Assembly: GCF_002237555.1 (NCBI RefSeq)
Contig: NZ_CP022540.1
Coordinates: 2,733,001 to 2,797,000 of the forward strand
DNA from: Antarctobacter heliothermus
GTDB lineage: Bacteria > Pseudomonadota > Alphaproteobacteria > Rhodobacterales > Rhodobacteraceae
Reading direction: 5' to 3'
DNA length: 64,000 nucleotides
How positions within the stretch are numbered: the first letter of the stretch is position 1; each line of letters opens with the position of its first letter. This document shows, piece after piece, positions 33,271 to 42,238 of this stretch. The notes under the pieces are model-generated. The model searched no databases and was not told the DNA's origin. It was given only the letters and a program-made list of their open reading frames with translations. The position numbers and the translations under genes are program-made.

Positions 33271-34511
33271 TGCAACTCCCTCGCTGTGCGTGGGGCCTCG
33301 TCCTTGCCGGCAAGCAGCGCTTCCGCGATCCGGTCAAGCGGCAGGATCTTGTGAACAGAACCATTCTGGACGGCGGCGCGCGGCATTCCGTAAACAACGC
33401 AGCTTGCCTCGTTCTGGGCGATTGTGAAGGCCCCGCTATCATACAGGGCCTTCATTCCGTTGGCACCATCACGGCCCATTCCGGTCAAGAGCGCCGCAGA
33501 TATTCGGGATGCAAAAGGAACCGCAGATGCAAAGAGCATGTCGACCGAAGGGATATGTCCAGAAACAGGCATATCCGCCAGACAGGCCGCGCGTGTTCCG
33601 GCGCGGCCATCGATGACCAGATGGGTCCGTGTGCCTGCGCCTATCAGAATCTGGCCCCGGCGGATCGGCACTGGTTCCGTTGCAAGGCGCACTTTGGGCA
33701 GGCACTGCCGGTTCAAAAGCCCAGCAAGGCTTTCGCCGAACCCGGTCCCGGTATGCTGCACGACCAGAGTGGGTGGGCAGTTTTCTGGAAATCGCGACAA
33801 CACGGCAAGCAGGGCATCCACACCCCCAGTACTCGCGCCAATCAGGATCACACGATCGGCGGTTTTGTCTGGACTGCCGACTTGGTGCGCCCTGGCCGGA
33901 ACGCTTGGTTCGGCAACTTGCCCACCTGTGGCCCCCCGTGTTGCAGGACCTGACGCAGATTTGACGTCGTTCCGAGGGTGGTCGGATGGGCGACGTTCGT
34001 GTGGCCGAATTGTCGGCCTGGCTTTTGGTCGATCGACGGTTGACTCAATTGCGGTCGTTTTCGGAGAGCGCGCGCGCATCAGGGGTGGGGCGCCTGGCGT
34101 TCGAAGGTGCTGGGCTGGAGAGACGTTTCGTGCGGTACGGGTCAGCGCGCAGAGTTGTCGAATATAGATCTCTTCTGGCGCATTGGCCGGGATCGAGAAC
34201 AGGTCCGAATTTGGTTCATCATGCCCTACCGAGGCTTGAGACAACTGCGCTGCGTTGGGCATCGTCACGACCAGCCAGCGAATATCAAGCGTCGAAAACA
34301 GGGCACGCATGACTTCGAACTCGGGCAGATTGGCCAGGACGTCCGCAATCAAAATCGCCTTTGGCAAACGCTCCTCAACGACGTTGTAGGTGTTCATCAA
34401 GTCACCAGTTTGCGCGATCACCTCGAACTCAGGCAATTGATCGACCATTCGCGCGAGCTTGGCACGCAGCGCGGCATCTGGTGTAGCGACGACAACGGTC
34501 TTCCTGAGCAT
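33267..34511 (-). CDS. cheB: Chemotaxis methylesterase CheB with degenerate receiver
   Basis: The 414-residue protein has a receiver-like N-terminus (1-125), a long Pro/Arg-rich linker (130-220) and a complete methylesterase domain with Ser227 in GASTGG, His253 in VVQHTG and Asp348 in GMGRDGA. The receiver is unusual. The acidic pair is reduced to ATPD (only Asp12 remains), Asp57 is kept in LIADVL, and the switch Lys is replaced in FSIP (Ile107). Phospho-activation may therefore be weak or absent. It removes methyl groups from chemoreceptors. Confidence 0.92.
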   Translation of the reverse strand: MLRKTVVVATPDAALRAKLARMVDQLPEFEVIAQTGDLMNTYNVVEERLPKAILIADVLANLPEFEVMRALFSTLDIRWLVVTMPNAAQLSQASVGHDEPNSDLFSIPANAPEEIYIRQLCALTRTARNVSPAQHLRTPGAPPLMRARSPKTTAIESTVDRPKARPTIRPHERRPSDHPRNDVKSASGPATRGATGGQVAEPSVPARAHQVGSPDKTADRVILIGASTGGVDALLAVLSRFPENCPPTLVVQHTGTGFGESLAGLLNRQCLPKVRLATEPVPIRRGQILIGAGTRTHLVIDGRAGTRAACLADMPVSGHIPSVDMLFASAVPFASRISAALLTGMGRDGANGMKALYDSGAFTIAQNEASCVVYGMPRAAVQNGSVHKILPLDRIAEALLAGKDEAPRTARELQ

Positions 34512-34567
34512 GACAAATCTCCTGCAGGGGCACGCTCAAACCCGGACCGGGGCAAACAAGCGGCACA

Positions 34568-34927
34568 TCAGAACAACTCCGCATGGCCGACACTGACCGC
34601 GGAGTTGACGGTCCCGCTCAGCCTGGTTGCCATGTCGCGAAGAGGCACGTCAGACAAGGCCTGCACGACATCTACCATGCCCGCGTCGTCGGTCCCGATC
34701 GAGATCTGTTCAAGGTAATCTGCCAGTGCACCAATCGATTGCCGCAGCATGTCCAGTTCCTGCAACATTCCGATCGATTTGGTGTCAAACGCATGCGTTG
34801 CATGAACAATGACAGTATCGAGCCCGTGCTCCAATCGTTCCAGCCGGACGTAGAGCCCCTCAAGTTCGGCCGAAGCGCGCCGGGTCGCGACCTTCAGCGG
34901 CAGCGTGGTCTCAGACTGTGCTGTCAT
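34568..34927 (-). CDS. Uncharacterised 119-residue protein of the che operon
   Basis: No family was recognised. The sequence is largely helical with heptad-like stretches (ELEGLYVRLERLEHGLDTVI; LQELDMLRQSIGALADYLEQ), suggesting a small coiled-coil or four-helix bundle, and it is cytosolic with no signal or membrane segment. It overlaps cheY by ATGA and lies between cheY and cheB. A CheZ-like phosphatase or adaptor role is possible given the lack of cheZ, but no phosphatase motif is visible. Confidence 0.75.
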   Translation of the reverse strand: MTAQSETTLPLKVATRRASAELEGLYVRLERLEHGLDTVIVHATHAFDTKSIGMLQELDMLRQSIGALADYLEQISIGTDDAGMVDVVQALSDVPLRDMATRLSGTVNSAVSVGHAELF

Positions 34928-35310
34928 AGACGACCGACCACGCTTTCAATGCATTGTTTCATCGCCGCAGCGGTGAACGGTTTCTTGATCATATTGTTGA
35001 GACCCAACTGTTTAGCTTCGGCCACGATCTCTGGCGTTGGCCTGCCGGTGACCAGGATAAAGCCCATTTTCCTGAGCGCCTGATTGCCTCGGACTGCTTT
35101 CAACAATCCCAGGCCGTCCAGCCCGGGCATGTTGTAGTCGGACAGAATGAGATGCACCGGACTTGCCGATAGTCTGCCCAGTGCCGAACGCCCATCGTTT
35201 TCGGTGACGTAGTTCTTGATCCCGATATCGTCGAGCGCCTGAGTGATCAGGCCGCGGCTTGTTGCCATGTCATCGACGACCATGATCCTCAGAGAGTCCT
35301 TCAATCCCAT
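34924..35310 (-). CDS. cheY: CheY-like response regulator (first copy)
   Basis: The 128-residue single receiver domain has the acidic pair Asp13-Asp14 (IMVVDDM), phospho-acceptor Asp58 in ILSDYNMPGLDG, the conserved Thr in FILVTGRPT, and Lys in MIKKPF. With no output domain it should act as a diffusible CheY that binds the flagellar switch or serves as a phosphate sink. It lies nine bases downstream of cheR. A second, diverged CheY starts the operon at 39205. Confidence 0.93.
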   Translation of the reverse strand: MGLKDSLRIMVVDDMATSRGLITQALDDIGIKNYVTENDGRSALGRLSASPVHLILSDYNMPGLDGLGLLKAVRGNQALRKMGFILVTGRPTPEIVAEAKQLGLNNMIKKPFTAAAMKQCIESVVGRL

Positions 35311-35319
35311 TATGCTCTC

Positions 35320-36201
35320 CTATTGCAGCGTGGGCTGCGCGTTGGTGCGCGACTTGCAGTAACTGGTGATGCCGACGCCTGTGAGGTCTTCCAGTGCAGG
35401 GCCCGTGACGCGTTCGGAATGCCCGATGAACAGCAGACCGCCCGGCGACAGCTTGGCGCTCAAGCGTTGCCAAAGGCGACGTTGCGTGTCGGGCGCGAAA
35501 TAAATTGCGACGTTCCGGCAAAAGATGGCGTCGAACGGCCCTGCGAAGGGCCAATCATTCATCAGGTTCAGTTCGTTGAAGGTGACCAGAGATTTCAAGC
35601 CGTCCGCCACGGCGTAGGTTTTTCCAGCCGCGTCATCGGCCGTCATCCATTTCTTTCGCAACGGGGCAGGGATACCGGAGACGTCTTCGGCAGAGTATAT
35701 GCCGGCCCGGGCCTTTGCCACGATCTTGGGGTCTATATCCGTTGCAAGAATGCGCACATTTTTTGAGGGCGCATCCGGGATCGCCTCCAGTAGAGTCATT
35801 GCTATGGAAAAGGGTTCCTGGCCCGACGAACATCCGGCTGACCAGATGCGTAAGCGTCCGCCCGCACGGGCCTTTTCGGCAAGACCTTGCGACAAAACCG
35901 TTTGCACCATCTCAAAATGGTGATTTTCCCGAAAAAAGCTGGTGACATTTGTGGTCAAGGCCGAGATCAGTTCCAGCCTTTCCTCTTCTTCTTCAGTACG
36001 GTTGAGCAACGCGAGATAGTCGGAAAAACTACTGACCTGTCGTGACTTGAGGCGTCGGGCCAACCGCGAGTAGACCAGCGGCTTCTTGCTTTCCGCAAGG
36101 CTGAGGCCGAAACGGTCCCGCGCGAGATCGGCGATCGAACGAAAGTCGTTGTCGCTGAACGGAATGTCGCGCGTAAAGGTATTGGACGCCGAGGAGTTCA
36201 T
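35320..36201 (-). CDS. cheR: Chemoreceptor methyltransferase CheR
   Basis: The 293-residue protein has the helical N-terminal CheR domain (FGLSLAESKKPLVYSRLARR) and a SAM-dependent methyltransferase domain with LRIWSAGCSSGQEPFSIAMT, ILATDIDPKIVAKARAG, FDAIFCRNVAIYF and GGLLFIGHSE. It methylates glutamates of chemoreceptors, opposing CheB. The gene overlaps the cheW stop by ATGA. Confidence 0.95.
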   Translation of the reverse strand: MNSSASNTFTRDIPFSDNDFRSIADLARDRFGLSLAESKKPLVYSRLARRLKSRQVSSFSDYLALLNRTEEEEERLELISALTTNVTSFFRENHHFEMVQTVLSQGLAEKARAGGRLRIWSAGCSSGQEPFSIAMTLLEAIPDAPSKNVRILATDIDPKIVAKARAGIYSAEDVSGIPAPLRKKWMTADDAAGKTYAVADGLKSLVTFNELNLMNDWPFAGPFDAIFCRNVAIYFAPDTQRRLWQRLSAKLSPGGLLFIGHSERVTGPALEDLTGVGITSYCKSRTNAQPTLQ

Positions 36202-36665
36202 TCAGACAGCCCCTTTCCGCTGTCGACAACAGCGCCAAGGTTGACGACCCGAACCATGGAGTCGTCGACCGAGATCATCCCGAGAATACTATTTCGGGTT
36301 GCTTCGGACTTGATGTCTGGTGTTTCTTGGATGGCGCTCTTGTCAACGGAGAGGATCTCGGACACCGTCTCCACCAGCAGGCCGATAGTTGCGCCATCGA
36401 CAGCCGCCACGATCACCACGTTGCGTTCATTCGCAGGTGTCGCCCCCAGACCAAACCGGGCAGAAAGGTCGAAAATCGGGATCACTGCGCCGCGCAAGTT
36501 CATCACGCCCAGCACATCCTGAGGTGTGTGGGGCAGGGCGGTTACCGGGGTCCATCGTCTGATTTCGCGGATTTGCGTAATCTCGAGGCAATAACTCTGG
36601 CCGCCCGCCGAGAAGGTGATGAATTCGAATTGCGTGTCCGCAAGTGCCTCGGCGGTTTCAGCCAT
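36198..36665 (-). CDS. cheW: Chemotaxis coupling protein CheW
   Basis: The 155-residue protein is a single CheW domain: FEFITFSAGGQSYCLEITQI, PDVLGVMNLRG-like QDVLGVMNLRGAVIPIFDL and GLLVETVSEILSVD. It links receptors to CheA. The ATG at 36665 overlaps the cheA stop by eight bases (ATGGCTGA) and is preferred over 36695, which would add ten residues inside cheA. Confidence 0.94.
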   Translation of the reverse strand: MAETAEALADTQFEFITFSAGGQSYCLEITQIREIRRWTPVTALPHTPQDVLGVMNLRGAVIPIFDLSARFGLGATPANERNVVIVAAVDGATIGLLVETVSEILSVDKSAIQETPDIKSEATRNSILGMISVDDSMVRVVNLGAVVDSGKGLSE

Positions 36666-38829
36666 GACGAAGCTCCATTCTGCTGTGCAGTGCAAAGGGA
36701 TCGTGACCCGAGGCTTGGGCCAGTTTGATCAGTTCTTCGGGGTCCAGGATCAGGGCAATCTTGCCGTCGCCAAGGATGGTCGCTGCCGAGACACCGGGTA
36801 TAGCGGCGTAGTTGCTTTCCAGGCTTTTGATCACAACTTGTCGCTGGTCGTGGATTGCGGTGACGCGAAGTGCGGTCAATCCTTGCATCTCTGTGCTGAT
36901 CAGCAGCAGGATGCCGTTGCTGTTTTTGTCGTCGCGCCGTTCGAGGCCAAGACTGTCGGCCACATCGACAATCGGAACATAAGATCCGCGGACGCTGACG
37001 ACTTCGCTGTCCGTGCCGACCAAGTGAATGTCGCGTGGGTTTGGTCGAATGGTCTCTAGAATGGAGGAAATCGGGATAACCATGGTCTGGTCAGCCACGG
37101 AGATCACGAACCCGTCCATAACCGCCAAGGTCAGTGGCAAGACGATTGCAAAGGTCGTGCCTTTGCCGGGAGTCGAAGTGATCGATACCCGCCCGCCCAA
37201 GGCATGTACCGCGTTTTTGACCACATCCATGCCAACGCCACGACCCGACAAGGCCGAGACTTGGCCTGCGGTGGAAAAACCGGGCAGAAACAGAAGGTTG
37301 TCGATTTCCGGATCAGAGAGATCCACGTCCGGAGGCACCAGCCCTTTTTCCATGGCTTTGGCGAGAATACGTTCGCGGTTCAACCCCGCGCCATCGTCCG
37401 ATATCTCGATGAAGACGCTGCCGGACCGGTGTGCAGCGGACAGCCGGATTGTCCCAGTTTGATCCTTGCCTGCCTCGTTCCGTTCGGTTGGCAATTCCAG
37501 ACCGTGGTCGACCGCATTGCGCACCATATGGGTCAACGGATCGGCCAGCCGCTCAATCACCGTCTTGTCCACTTCGGTGGAGTCACCGACGGTGACCATC
37601 TTGGCCTTCTTGCCGGTTGCGTCCGATGCCTCGCGCACGATCCGCGACATACGTTGGAAGAGCGGCTTGACTGGTTGCGCTCGGATCGCCATGACGCCTT
37701 CTTGGATGTCGCGCGCAAGCAACTTGTAGGCTTCCAGTTCATTTGTCAGATGGGCGACTGTGGGCAGGTCCAGTTCCTCGATCCGCTGCGAGATCATTGC
37801 CTGGTTAATGATCAATTCCCCAACCGTGTTGATCAGCCGGTCAACACGGTCCAGATCGACCCTCAGGGTGGGTTTTGGTCCGCGCGACTCCTTGGATGCA
37901 GGTGCAAGTGAGGGCATTCCCGTGCTGGCGTCCGGCCTGTTTCCGGTTTGCGTCTCTGACGGAGTCGCACTGACGGGAAAGTCAGTCGGGATCTGCGACA
38001 GTGCCGTCTCGTCCGGTTCGGCCAAAGTTGCCTCGTCCGGAGACGCAGTTGGTTCGGGCAGCTCGACCGCCTGCAGAGCCGCCGACTGCTCGATCGTGAT
38101 CTCCAGAGTGCAAAGCCCCTCTACAAATTCGAAAACCTCATGCAGCGTTGTTTCCGGTTCGCTGGTTGTCAGCGTCAACTGCCAGGACAAAATCGCATCT
38201 GCCGGATCGAAAGCGTCGAATTCCGGCAGCCGGCTGAGATCCGCCTCAACCGATAGGCTGCCCAATTCGGCCAGTGCGTCGAAGATCAGCAACGGTTCAT
38301 GCCCGTTTTCATACAGCGCGCGCGTCGGGGCAAAGCGAATGTGGAAAACGCGCGTGCTGGCCACGGGATCTTCGACACCCAGATCAATCTGCGGACCGCC
38401 AAAATCCAACGTGACCGCGTCAAAGCAGAAATCCTCTACAGCGGTATCGCCGTCCAGATAGCTTTCCAACTCGGTTATAAGCCCGAACTCGGTCTCGTCA
38501 TCCAGATTTGTTTCATCGCGTGCCGAGGCGACCAGATCTGCCAAGTGGTCCCCGGCGCGATGGAACACGCCCATCAGTTTTTCGTCGACGGCCAGCGCGC
38601 GGTCCCGCACCTTGTCCATGACAGTTTCAAAGCTGTGCGCAAATGCCACCAGCCGGTCGAGGGCGAAGGCCCCTGCGCCGCCCTTGATCGAATGCACGGA
38701 CCGGAAGACCGCATTCACGACCTCCATATCGTCGGAGGCGTTCTCCATCTGGGCCAGCCCTTCGACCAGCGCTTCTAGCAATTCTTCGCATTCTTCGAAG
38801 AAGGTATCTCTGATCGAATTTACCGACAT
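36658..38829 (-). CDS. cheA: Chemotaxis histidine kinase CheA
   Basis: The 723-residue kinase has a P1 HPt domain with His46 in SVHSIKGGAGAF, an acidic P2-like middle, the P3 dimerisation helices (VDRLINTVGELIINQAMISQ) and the P4 ATPase. P4 shows the N box HMVRNAVDHGLE, G1 ISDDGAGLN and G2 LSGRGVGMDVVKNAV. The C-terminal P5 CheW-like domain has GSYVPIVDVAD. It phosphorylates the CheY proteins and CheB. The gene sits one base after the cheY start-proximal gene. Confidence 0.95.
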   Translation of the reverse strand: MSVNSIRDTFFEECEELLEALVEGLAQMENASDDMEVVNAVFRSVHSIKGGAGAFALDRLVAFAHSFETVMDKVRDRALAVDEKLMGVFHRAGDHLADLVASARDETNLDDETEFGLITELESYLDGDTAVEDFCFDAVTLDFGGPQIDLGVEDPVASTRVFHIRFAPTRALYENGHEPLLIFDALAELGSLSVEADLSRLPEFDAFDPADAILSWQLTLTTSEPETTLHEVFEFVEGLCTLEITIEQSAALQAVELPEPTASPDEATLAEPDETALSQIPTDFPVSATPSETQTGNRPDASTGMPSLAPASKESRGPKPTLRVDLDRVDRLINTVGELIINQAMISQRIEELDLPTVAHLTNELEAYKLLARDIQEGVMAIRAQPVKPLFQRMSRIVREASDATGKKAKMVTVGDSTEVDKTVIERLADPLTHMVRNAVDHGLELPTERNEAGKDQTGTIRLSAAHRSGSVFIEISDDGAGLNRERILAKAMEKGLVPPDVDLSDPEIDNLLFLPGFSTAGQVSALSGRGVGMDVVKNAVHALGGRVSITSTPGKGTTFAIVLPLTLAVMDGFVISVADQTMVIPISSILETIRPNPRDIHLVGTDSEVVSVRGSYVPIVDVADSLGLERRDDKNSNGILLLISTEMQGLTALRVTAIHDQRQVVIKSLESNYAAIPGVSAATILGDGKIALILDPEELIKLAQASGHDPFALHSRMELRHG

Positions 38830-38830
38830 C

Positions 38831-39205
38831 TCAGCTCACATGCCCCGTCAGGCGGCGCAGGACCGACACCAAAGAACCGTCGTCGAAGGGCTTTACAATC
38901 CACCCAGTTGCACCGGCCGTGCGCGCCCGCGTTTTAAGGTCATCCGAGCTTTCCGTGGTCAGAACGAGGATTGGCACATTGGTGCGGTTGGGACCGCTGC
39001 GCAGCGTGTCGATTACCCCGAAGCCGTCCAGCTTGGGCATGTTGATGTCGGTAATGACCACGTCCGGGTCGACGTCAGGGAAAATGTCCACGCCTTCTTG
39101 ACCGTCGCAGGCGGAATGAAATTCGAACCCGGCACCTTCAAGGGAGACACGCAACAGATTACGGATCGTGCGCGAATCGTCGATTGCCAGAACTTTTGTC
39201 GTCAT
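38831..39205 (-). CDS. cheY: CheY-like response regulator (second copy)
   Basis: The 124-residue receiver has the acidic pair Asp9-Asp10 (VLAIDDSRTIR), phospho-acceptor Asp53 in VITDINMPKLDG, Thr in ILVLTTESS and Lys in WIVKPFDDG. These are canonical for motor-binding CheY of Alphaproteobacteria. It overlaps the STAS-domain gene by ATGA and directly precedes cheA. Confidence 0.93.
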   Translation of the reverse strand: MTTKVLAIDDSRTIRNLLRVSLEGAGFEFHSACDGQEGVDIFPDVDPDVVITDINMPKLDGFGVIDTLRSGPNRTNVPILVLTTESSDDLKTRARTAGATGWIVKPFDDGSLVSVLRRLTGHVS

Positions 39206-39486
39206 TGCAGCGGTTCCTTGTCGAAATGTTCAGAAGAGAGACCCAGCCTTTCAAGTCCCTCACGAAATCCTGGCGCCATGTCGGTAACATCGAAATCGAT
39301 GCCGTCTTCGGTCCATTGCCTTTGCGCCACGAGCAATAATTGCAGCCTGTGGGAATCCAGCCGTGCCACATCGCGTGCCGAGACGGTGACCGGCATGCGC
39401 CGGGCGTTCAAAAGGAAGGCAACCAGCGGATCTTCACCCGAGCGGGCCCGTGCGGGACCCAGAGCGTGGAAACTGATGTCTGACAT
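39202..39486 (-). CDS. STAS-domain protein at the head of the che operon
   Basis: This 94-residue protein fits a small STAS (anti-sigma antagonist-like) domain, with MPVTVSARDVARLDSHRLQL resembling the segment around the usual phospho-Ser/Thr and QWTEDGIDFDVTDMAPGFRE resembling the conserved C-terminal helix region. Such proteins start che operons in several Alphaproteobacteria. The ATG at 39486 follows GGAGGA; a longer frame upstream lacks conserved sequence. Its role in chemotaxis is not established. Confidence 0.78.
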   Translation of the reverse strand: MSDISFHALGPARARSGEDPLVAFLLNARRMPVTVSARDVARLDSHRLQLLLVAQRQWTEDGIDFDVTDMAPGFREGLERLGLSSEHFDKEPLQ

Positions 39487-39578
39487 CGCGGTACTGCATC
39501 CTCCGTGGCATTGAGCGCGTCTTGGCTTGACACATCTGATGAACCGAAGAGATAGGGATGCGATCTTAACAAAGGGTT

Positions 39579-39598
39579 CCGACGGACACGTCCGTCGG
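39579..39598. other. Perfect hairpin upstream of the che operon
   Basis: CCGACGGA (39579-39586) and TCCGTCGG (39591-39598) pair perfectly around CACG, about 95 bp before the first che gene. No T tract follows on either strand. It may be an operator or a 5' leader structure. Confidence 0.5.
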
Positions 39599-39879
39599 GC
39601 ATCAGTCCGCCGGATCGGGGCGTTTCTGGCGAGTATTTTTGGGGTCGTTGTCAAAAGTGGTTGAAACAACAAGAGAAAAAGTGCCGCGATAACCGGGCGA
39701 CACTGCTGTTTAACTCACTCTTGCTGAACGTCGAAAATTCGAAACATCGGTGGTTCGGGTGACGCTCTGCTCTGGAGCAGATGCGACGAGGCTGAGGGAC
39801 CCAATGCCATAGCGGGTGGGGGTGGAGTGGCACAGTTTCGGATGCAATCACATGGCGACACCCGTCGGGCCCCAAACGC

Positions 39880-39915
39880 ATGGCGGGGCCGGTCCATCAG
39901 GACCAGCCCCGCCAT
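39880..39915 (-). terminator. Hairpin downstream of fadJ, probable terminator
   Basis: ATGGCGGGGC and GGTCC pair with GGACC and GCCCCGCCAT, leaving one mismatch and a four-base loop. It begins about 45 bases beyond the fadJ stop. The following bases on the minus strand are not T-rich, so termination may be inefficient or Rho-assisted. Confidence 0.5.
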
Positions 39916-39959
39916 CAGGCGACGCGTAAGACGCGGCGCAACGTCAAATACAGCCTGTT

Positions 39960-42161
39960 TCAGGCCGCCTCTGCACTTTCCGGGCCAAACCGGCCGTAAA
40001 AGCTTTGCGATTTGTCGGCCATTTCTCGCATCAGCGGCGGGCAAGTAAACCGTGCGCCATAGGCTTCGGTTAGTTGGTCGCAGCGCTCCGCCGCATACGG
40101 CGCGCCAATCATGTCCAGCCACGACAGCGGTCCACCGGACCACGGCGCAAAGCCCCAGCCGAGGATCGCGCCGACATCGCCTTCGCGGATGTCCATCAGA
40201 ACGCCCTCTTCCAATGCCCGAACTGCCTCCAGAGACTGCACGAACAACAGCCGATGCTGCACCTCGGTCACTGTGGGTTGGTCTTCAGCCTGCGGGTACT
40301 TGTCCTGCACCAGCTGGCTCAGGCCCTGACGCTTGCCCTTTTCGTCGTAGTCGTAGAAACCAGCCTTGGTCTTGCGGCCCAACCGGCCTTCACCTTCCAT
40401 CCAGAAGATGACCTCATCAACCTCACCATCGGGGTAGGTGTCGCCCATCGCGGCCTTCGTCGCGCGGGCGATCTTGGCCCCCAGATCGATCGAGGTTTCA
40501 TCGACCAGTTGCAGCGGTCCCAGCGGCATGCCGATCATCTTGGCGGCATTCTCAATCAGGGCGGGAGAGACACCCTCCTTCACCATGCGAATGCCTTCGT
40601 TGATGTAGGGAATGATGCAACGGTTGGCGTAGAAGAACCGGGCGTCGTTGACCACGATGGGCGTCTTGCGGATCTGGCGCACGAAATCCAGCGCCTTGGC
40701 CACTGCGCGGTCCCCGGTTTCCTTACCCTTGATGATCTCGACCAGCATCATCTTCTCGACCGGCGAGAAGAAGTGGATGCCGATATACTGCTCGGCGTTC
40801 TTGGACGCCTTCGCCAGTTCCGAAATCGGCAAGGTCGACGTGTTGGTGGCAAAGATGCAGTCGTCGCCTGTTACCGCGTCGACGGCCTTGGTCACCTCAG
40901 CCTTGATCTTTGGGTCCTCAAACACTGCCTCGACGATCAGGTCACAGCCCTTGAGGTCGTCGTAAGATGTGGTCGCGGTGATCCGCGCCAGCATCGCGTC
41001 GGCCTTGTCCTGCGTGATCTTTTTACGGCTCACGCCTTTGGCGGCGTAATCGGCGCTATAGGCCTTTCCTTTGTCGGCGGCGGCCTGATCGCGGTCCAGC
41101 AATACTACCTCGATGCCCGCCTGAGCCGACACCAGCGCGATGCCTGCGCCCATCATGCCTGCGCCCAGAACGCCAACTTTAGTGACTTTCTGATCGGCCA
41201 CGTCGGCGGGACGCACGGCACCTTTGTCCAACGCTTCCTTGTTGATGAACAGCGACCGGATCATGTTTGCCGAAGAGGGGTTCATCAACACGTTGGTGAA
41301 CCAGCGCGCCTCGATTTTCAACGCGGTGTCAAAGGGCACCATCGCGCCTTCATAGACCGCTGACAGCAGCGCCTTGGCCGCCGGATAGACGCCCTTGGTC
41401 TTGCCGTTGACCATGGCGCTTGCACCGACAAAAGTCATGAAACCGGCAGGATGATAGGGCGCGCCGCCGGGCATCTTATAGCCCTTGGCGTCCCAAGGTT
41501 TGAGGATGTCTGCGTCCTTGGCATTCAGCACCCATTCCTTGGCAGCGGCCAGCGGATCTTCGACAACCTCGTCGATCACTCCGGCGGCCTTGGCCTTTTT
41601 CGGGTCGTTCAGCTTGCCCTCCAGCAGCAGCGGAGAGGCTGCCATGGCGCCCATCTTGCGCACAAGGCGCGTGGTGCCACCTGCACCCGGAAAGATGCCG
41701 ACCATGATTTCGGGCAGGCCGATCTTGGCCTTGGGGTTGTCGGCGGCAAAGATGCGGTGCGTTGACAGTGGAATTTCCAGACCGATGCCAAGCGCTGTGC
41801 CAGGCAGGGCGGTAGCAATCGGCTTGCCGCCTTTATTGGTCTTGGGATCCATGCCTGCACGCTCGATCTTGCGCATGATGCGGTGGGCGTTCATGATCCC
41901 GTCAAAGAGGCCCTTGGCCGGGTCGTCGCCTGCCATTTCCTTCATCTTTGCGATGACCTTCAGGTCCATGCCCCCCGCAAAGCTGTCCTTGCCAGAGGTG
42001 ATAACGATCCCCTTGATCGCATCGTCGGCCAGTGCCTGATCGATCAACCCGTCAAGGACATCCCAGGCCTCCAGCGTCATCACATTCATCGACTTGCCGG
42101 GCACGTCCCATGTGATCACCGCGACGCCATCTGCGTCCGTTTCCATCGTGAAATCAGTCAT
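39960..42161 (-). CDS. fadJ: Bifunctional enoyl-CoA hydratase / 3-hydroxyacyl-CoA dehydrogenase
   Basis: The 733-residue protein has an N-terminal crotonase domain (VITSGKDSFAGGMDLK, TALGIGLEIPLSTHRI, IGLPEIMVGIFPGAGGTTRL with both Glu positions). An NAD-binding 3-hydroxyacyl-CoA dehydrogenase follows (VGVLGAGMMGAGIALVSA, IGIHFFSPVEKMMLVEII, VVNDARFFYANRCIIP). It carries out the second and third steps of beta-oxidation. The ATG at 42161 follows GGAGA and gives the family's usual length; the frame upstream to 42242 is extra. It is the last gene of the fad group. Confidence 0.95.
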   Translation of the reverse strand: MTDFTMETDADGVAVITWDVPGKSMNVMTLEAWDVLDGLIDQALADDAIKGIVITSGKDSFAGGMDLKVIAKMKEMAGDDPAKGLFDGIMNAHRIMRKIERAGMDPKTNKGGKPIATALPGTALGIGLEIPLSTHRIFAADNPKAKIGLPEIMVGIFPGAGGTTRLVRKMGAMAASPLLLEGKLNDPKKAKAAGVIDEVVEDPLAAAKEWVLNAKDADILKPWDAKGYKMPGGAPYHPAGFMTFVGASAMVNGKTKGVYPAAKALLSAVYEGAMVPFDTALKIEARWFTNVLMNPSSANMIRSLFINKEALDKGAVRPADVADQKVTKVGVLGAGMMGAGIALVSAQAGIEVVLLDRDQAAADKGKAYSADYAAKGVSRKKITQDKADAMLARITATTSYDDLKGCDLIVEAVFEDPKIKAEVTKAVDAVTGDDCIFATNTSTLPISELAKASKNAEQYIGIHFFSPVEKMMLVEIIKGKETGDRAVAKALDFVRQIRKTPIVVNDARFFYANRCIIPYINEGIRMVKEGVSPALIENAAKMIGMPLGPLQLVDETSIDLGAKIARATKAAMGDTYPDGEVDEVIFWMEGEGRLGRKTKAGFYDYDEKGKRQGLSQLVQDKYPQAEDQPTVTEVQHRLLFVQSLEAVRALEEGVLMDIREGDVGAILGWGFAPWSGGPLSWLDMIGAPYAAERCDQLTEAYGARFTCPPLMREMADKSQSFYGRFGPESAEAA

Positions 42162-42238
42162 TCTCACTCTCCAGTATTTTTCGGGTGGCGCCCGGTCCAC
42201 GCGTGGCGGTCTCGGACGTTGAGGTTTGCCGACATCTG

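Larger units (their letters stand above)
39487..39959. other. Intergenic region between the che operon and fadJ
   Basis: This 473-bp stretch must hold the che promoter on its left and the end of the fadJ transcript on its right. It contains two clear hairpins, listed separately. No coding frame was recognised between them. Confidence 0.6.

Noticed and set aside
40074..41363. Plus-strand frame of 429 codons
   Set aside because: It is the antisense shadow of fadJ, whose motifs are unambiguous.
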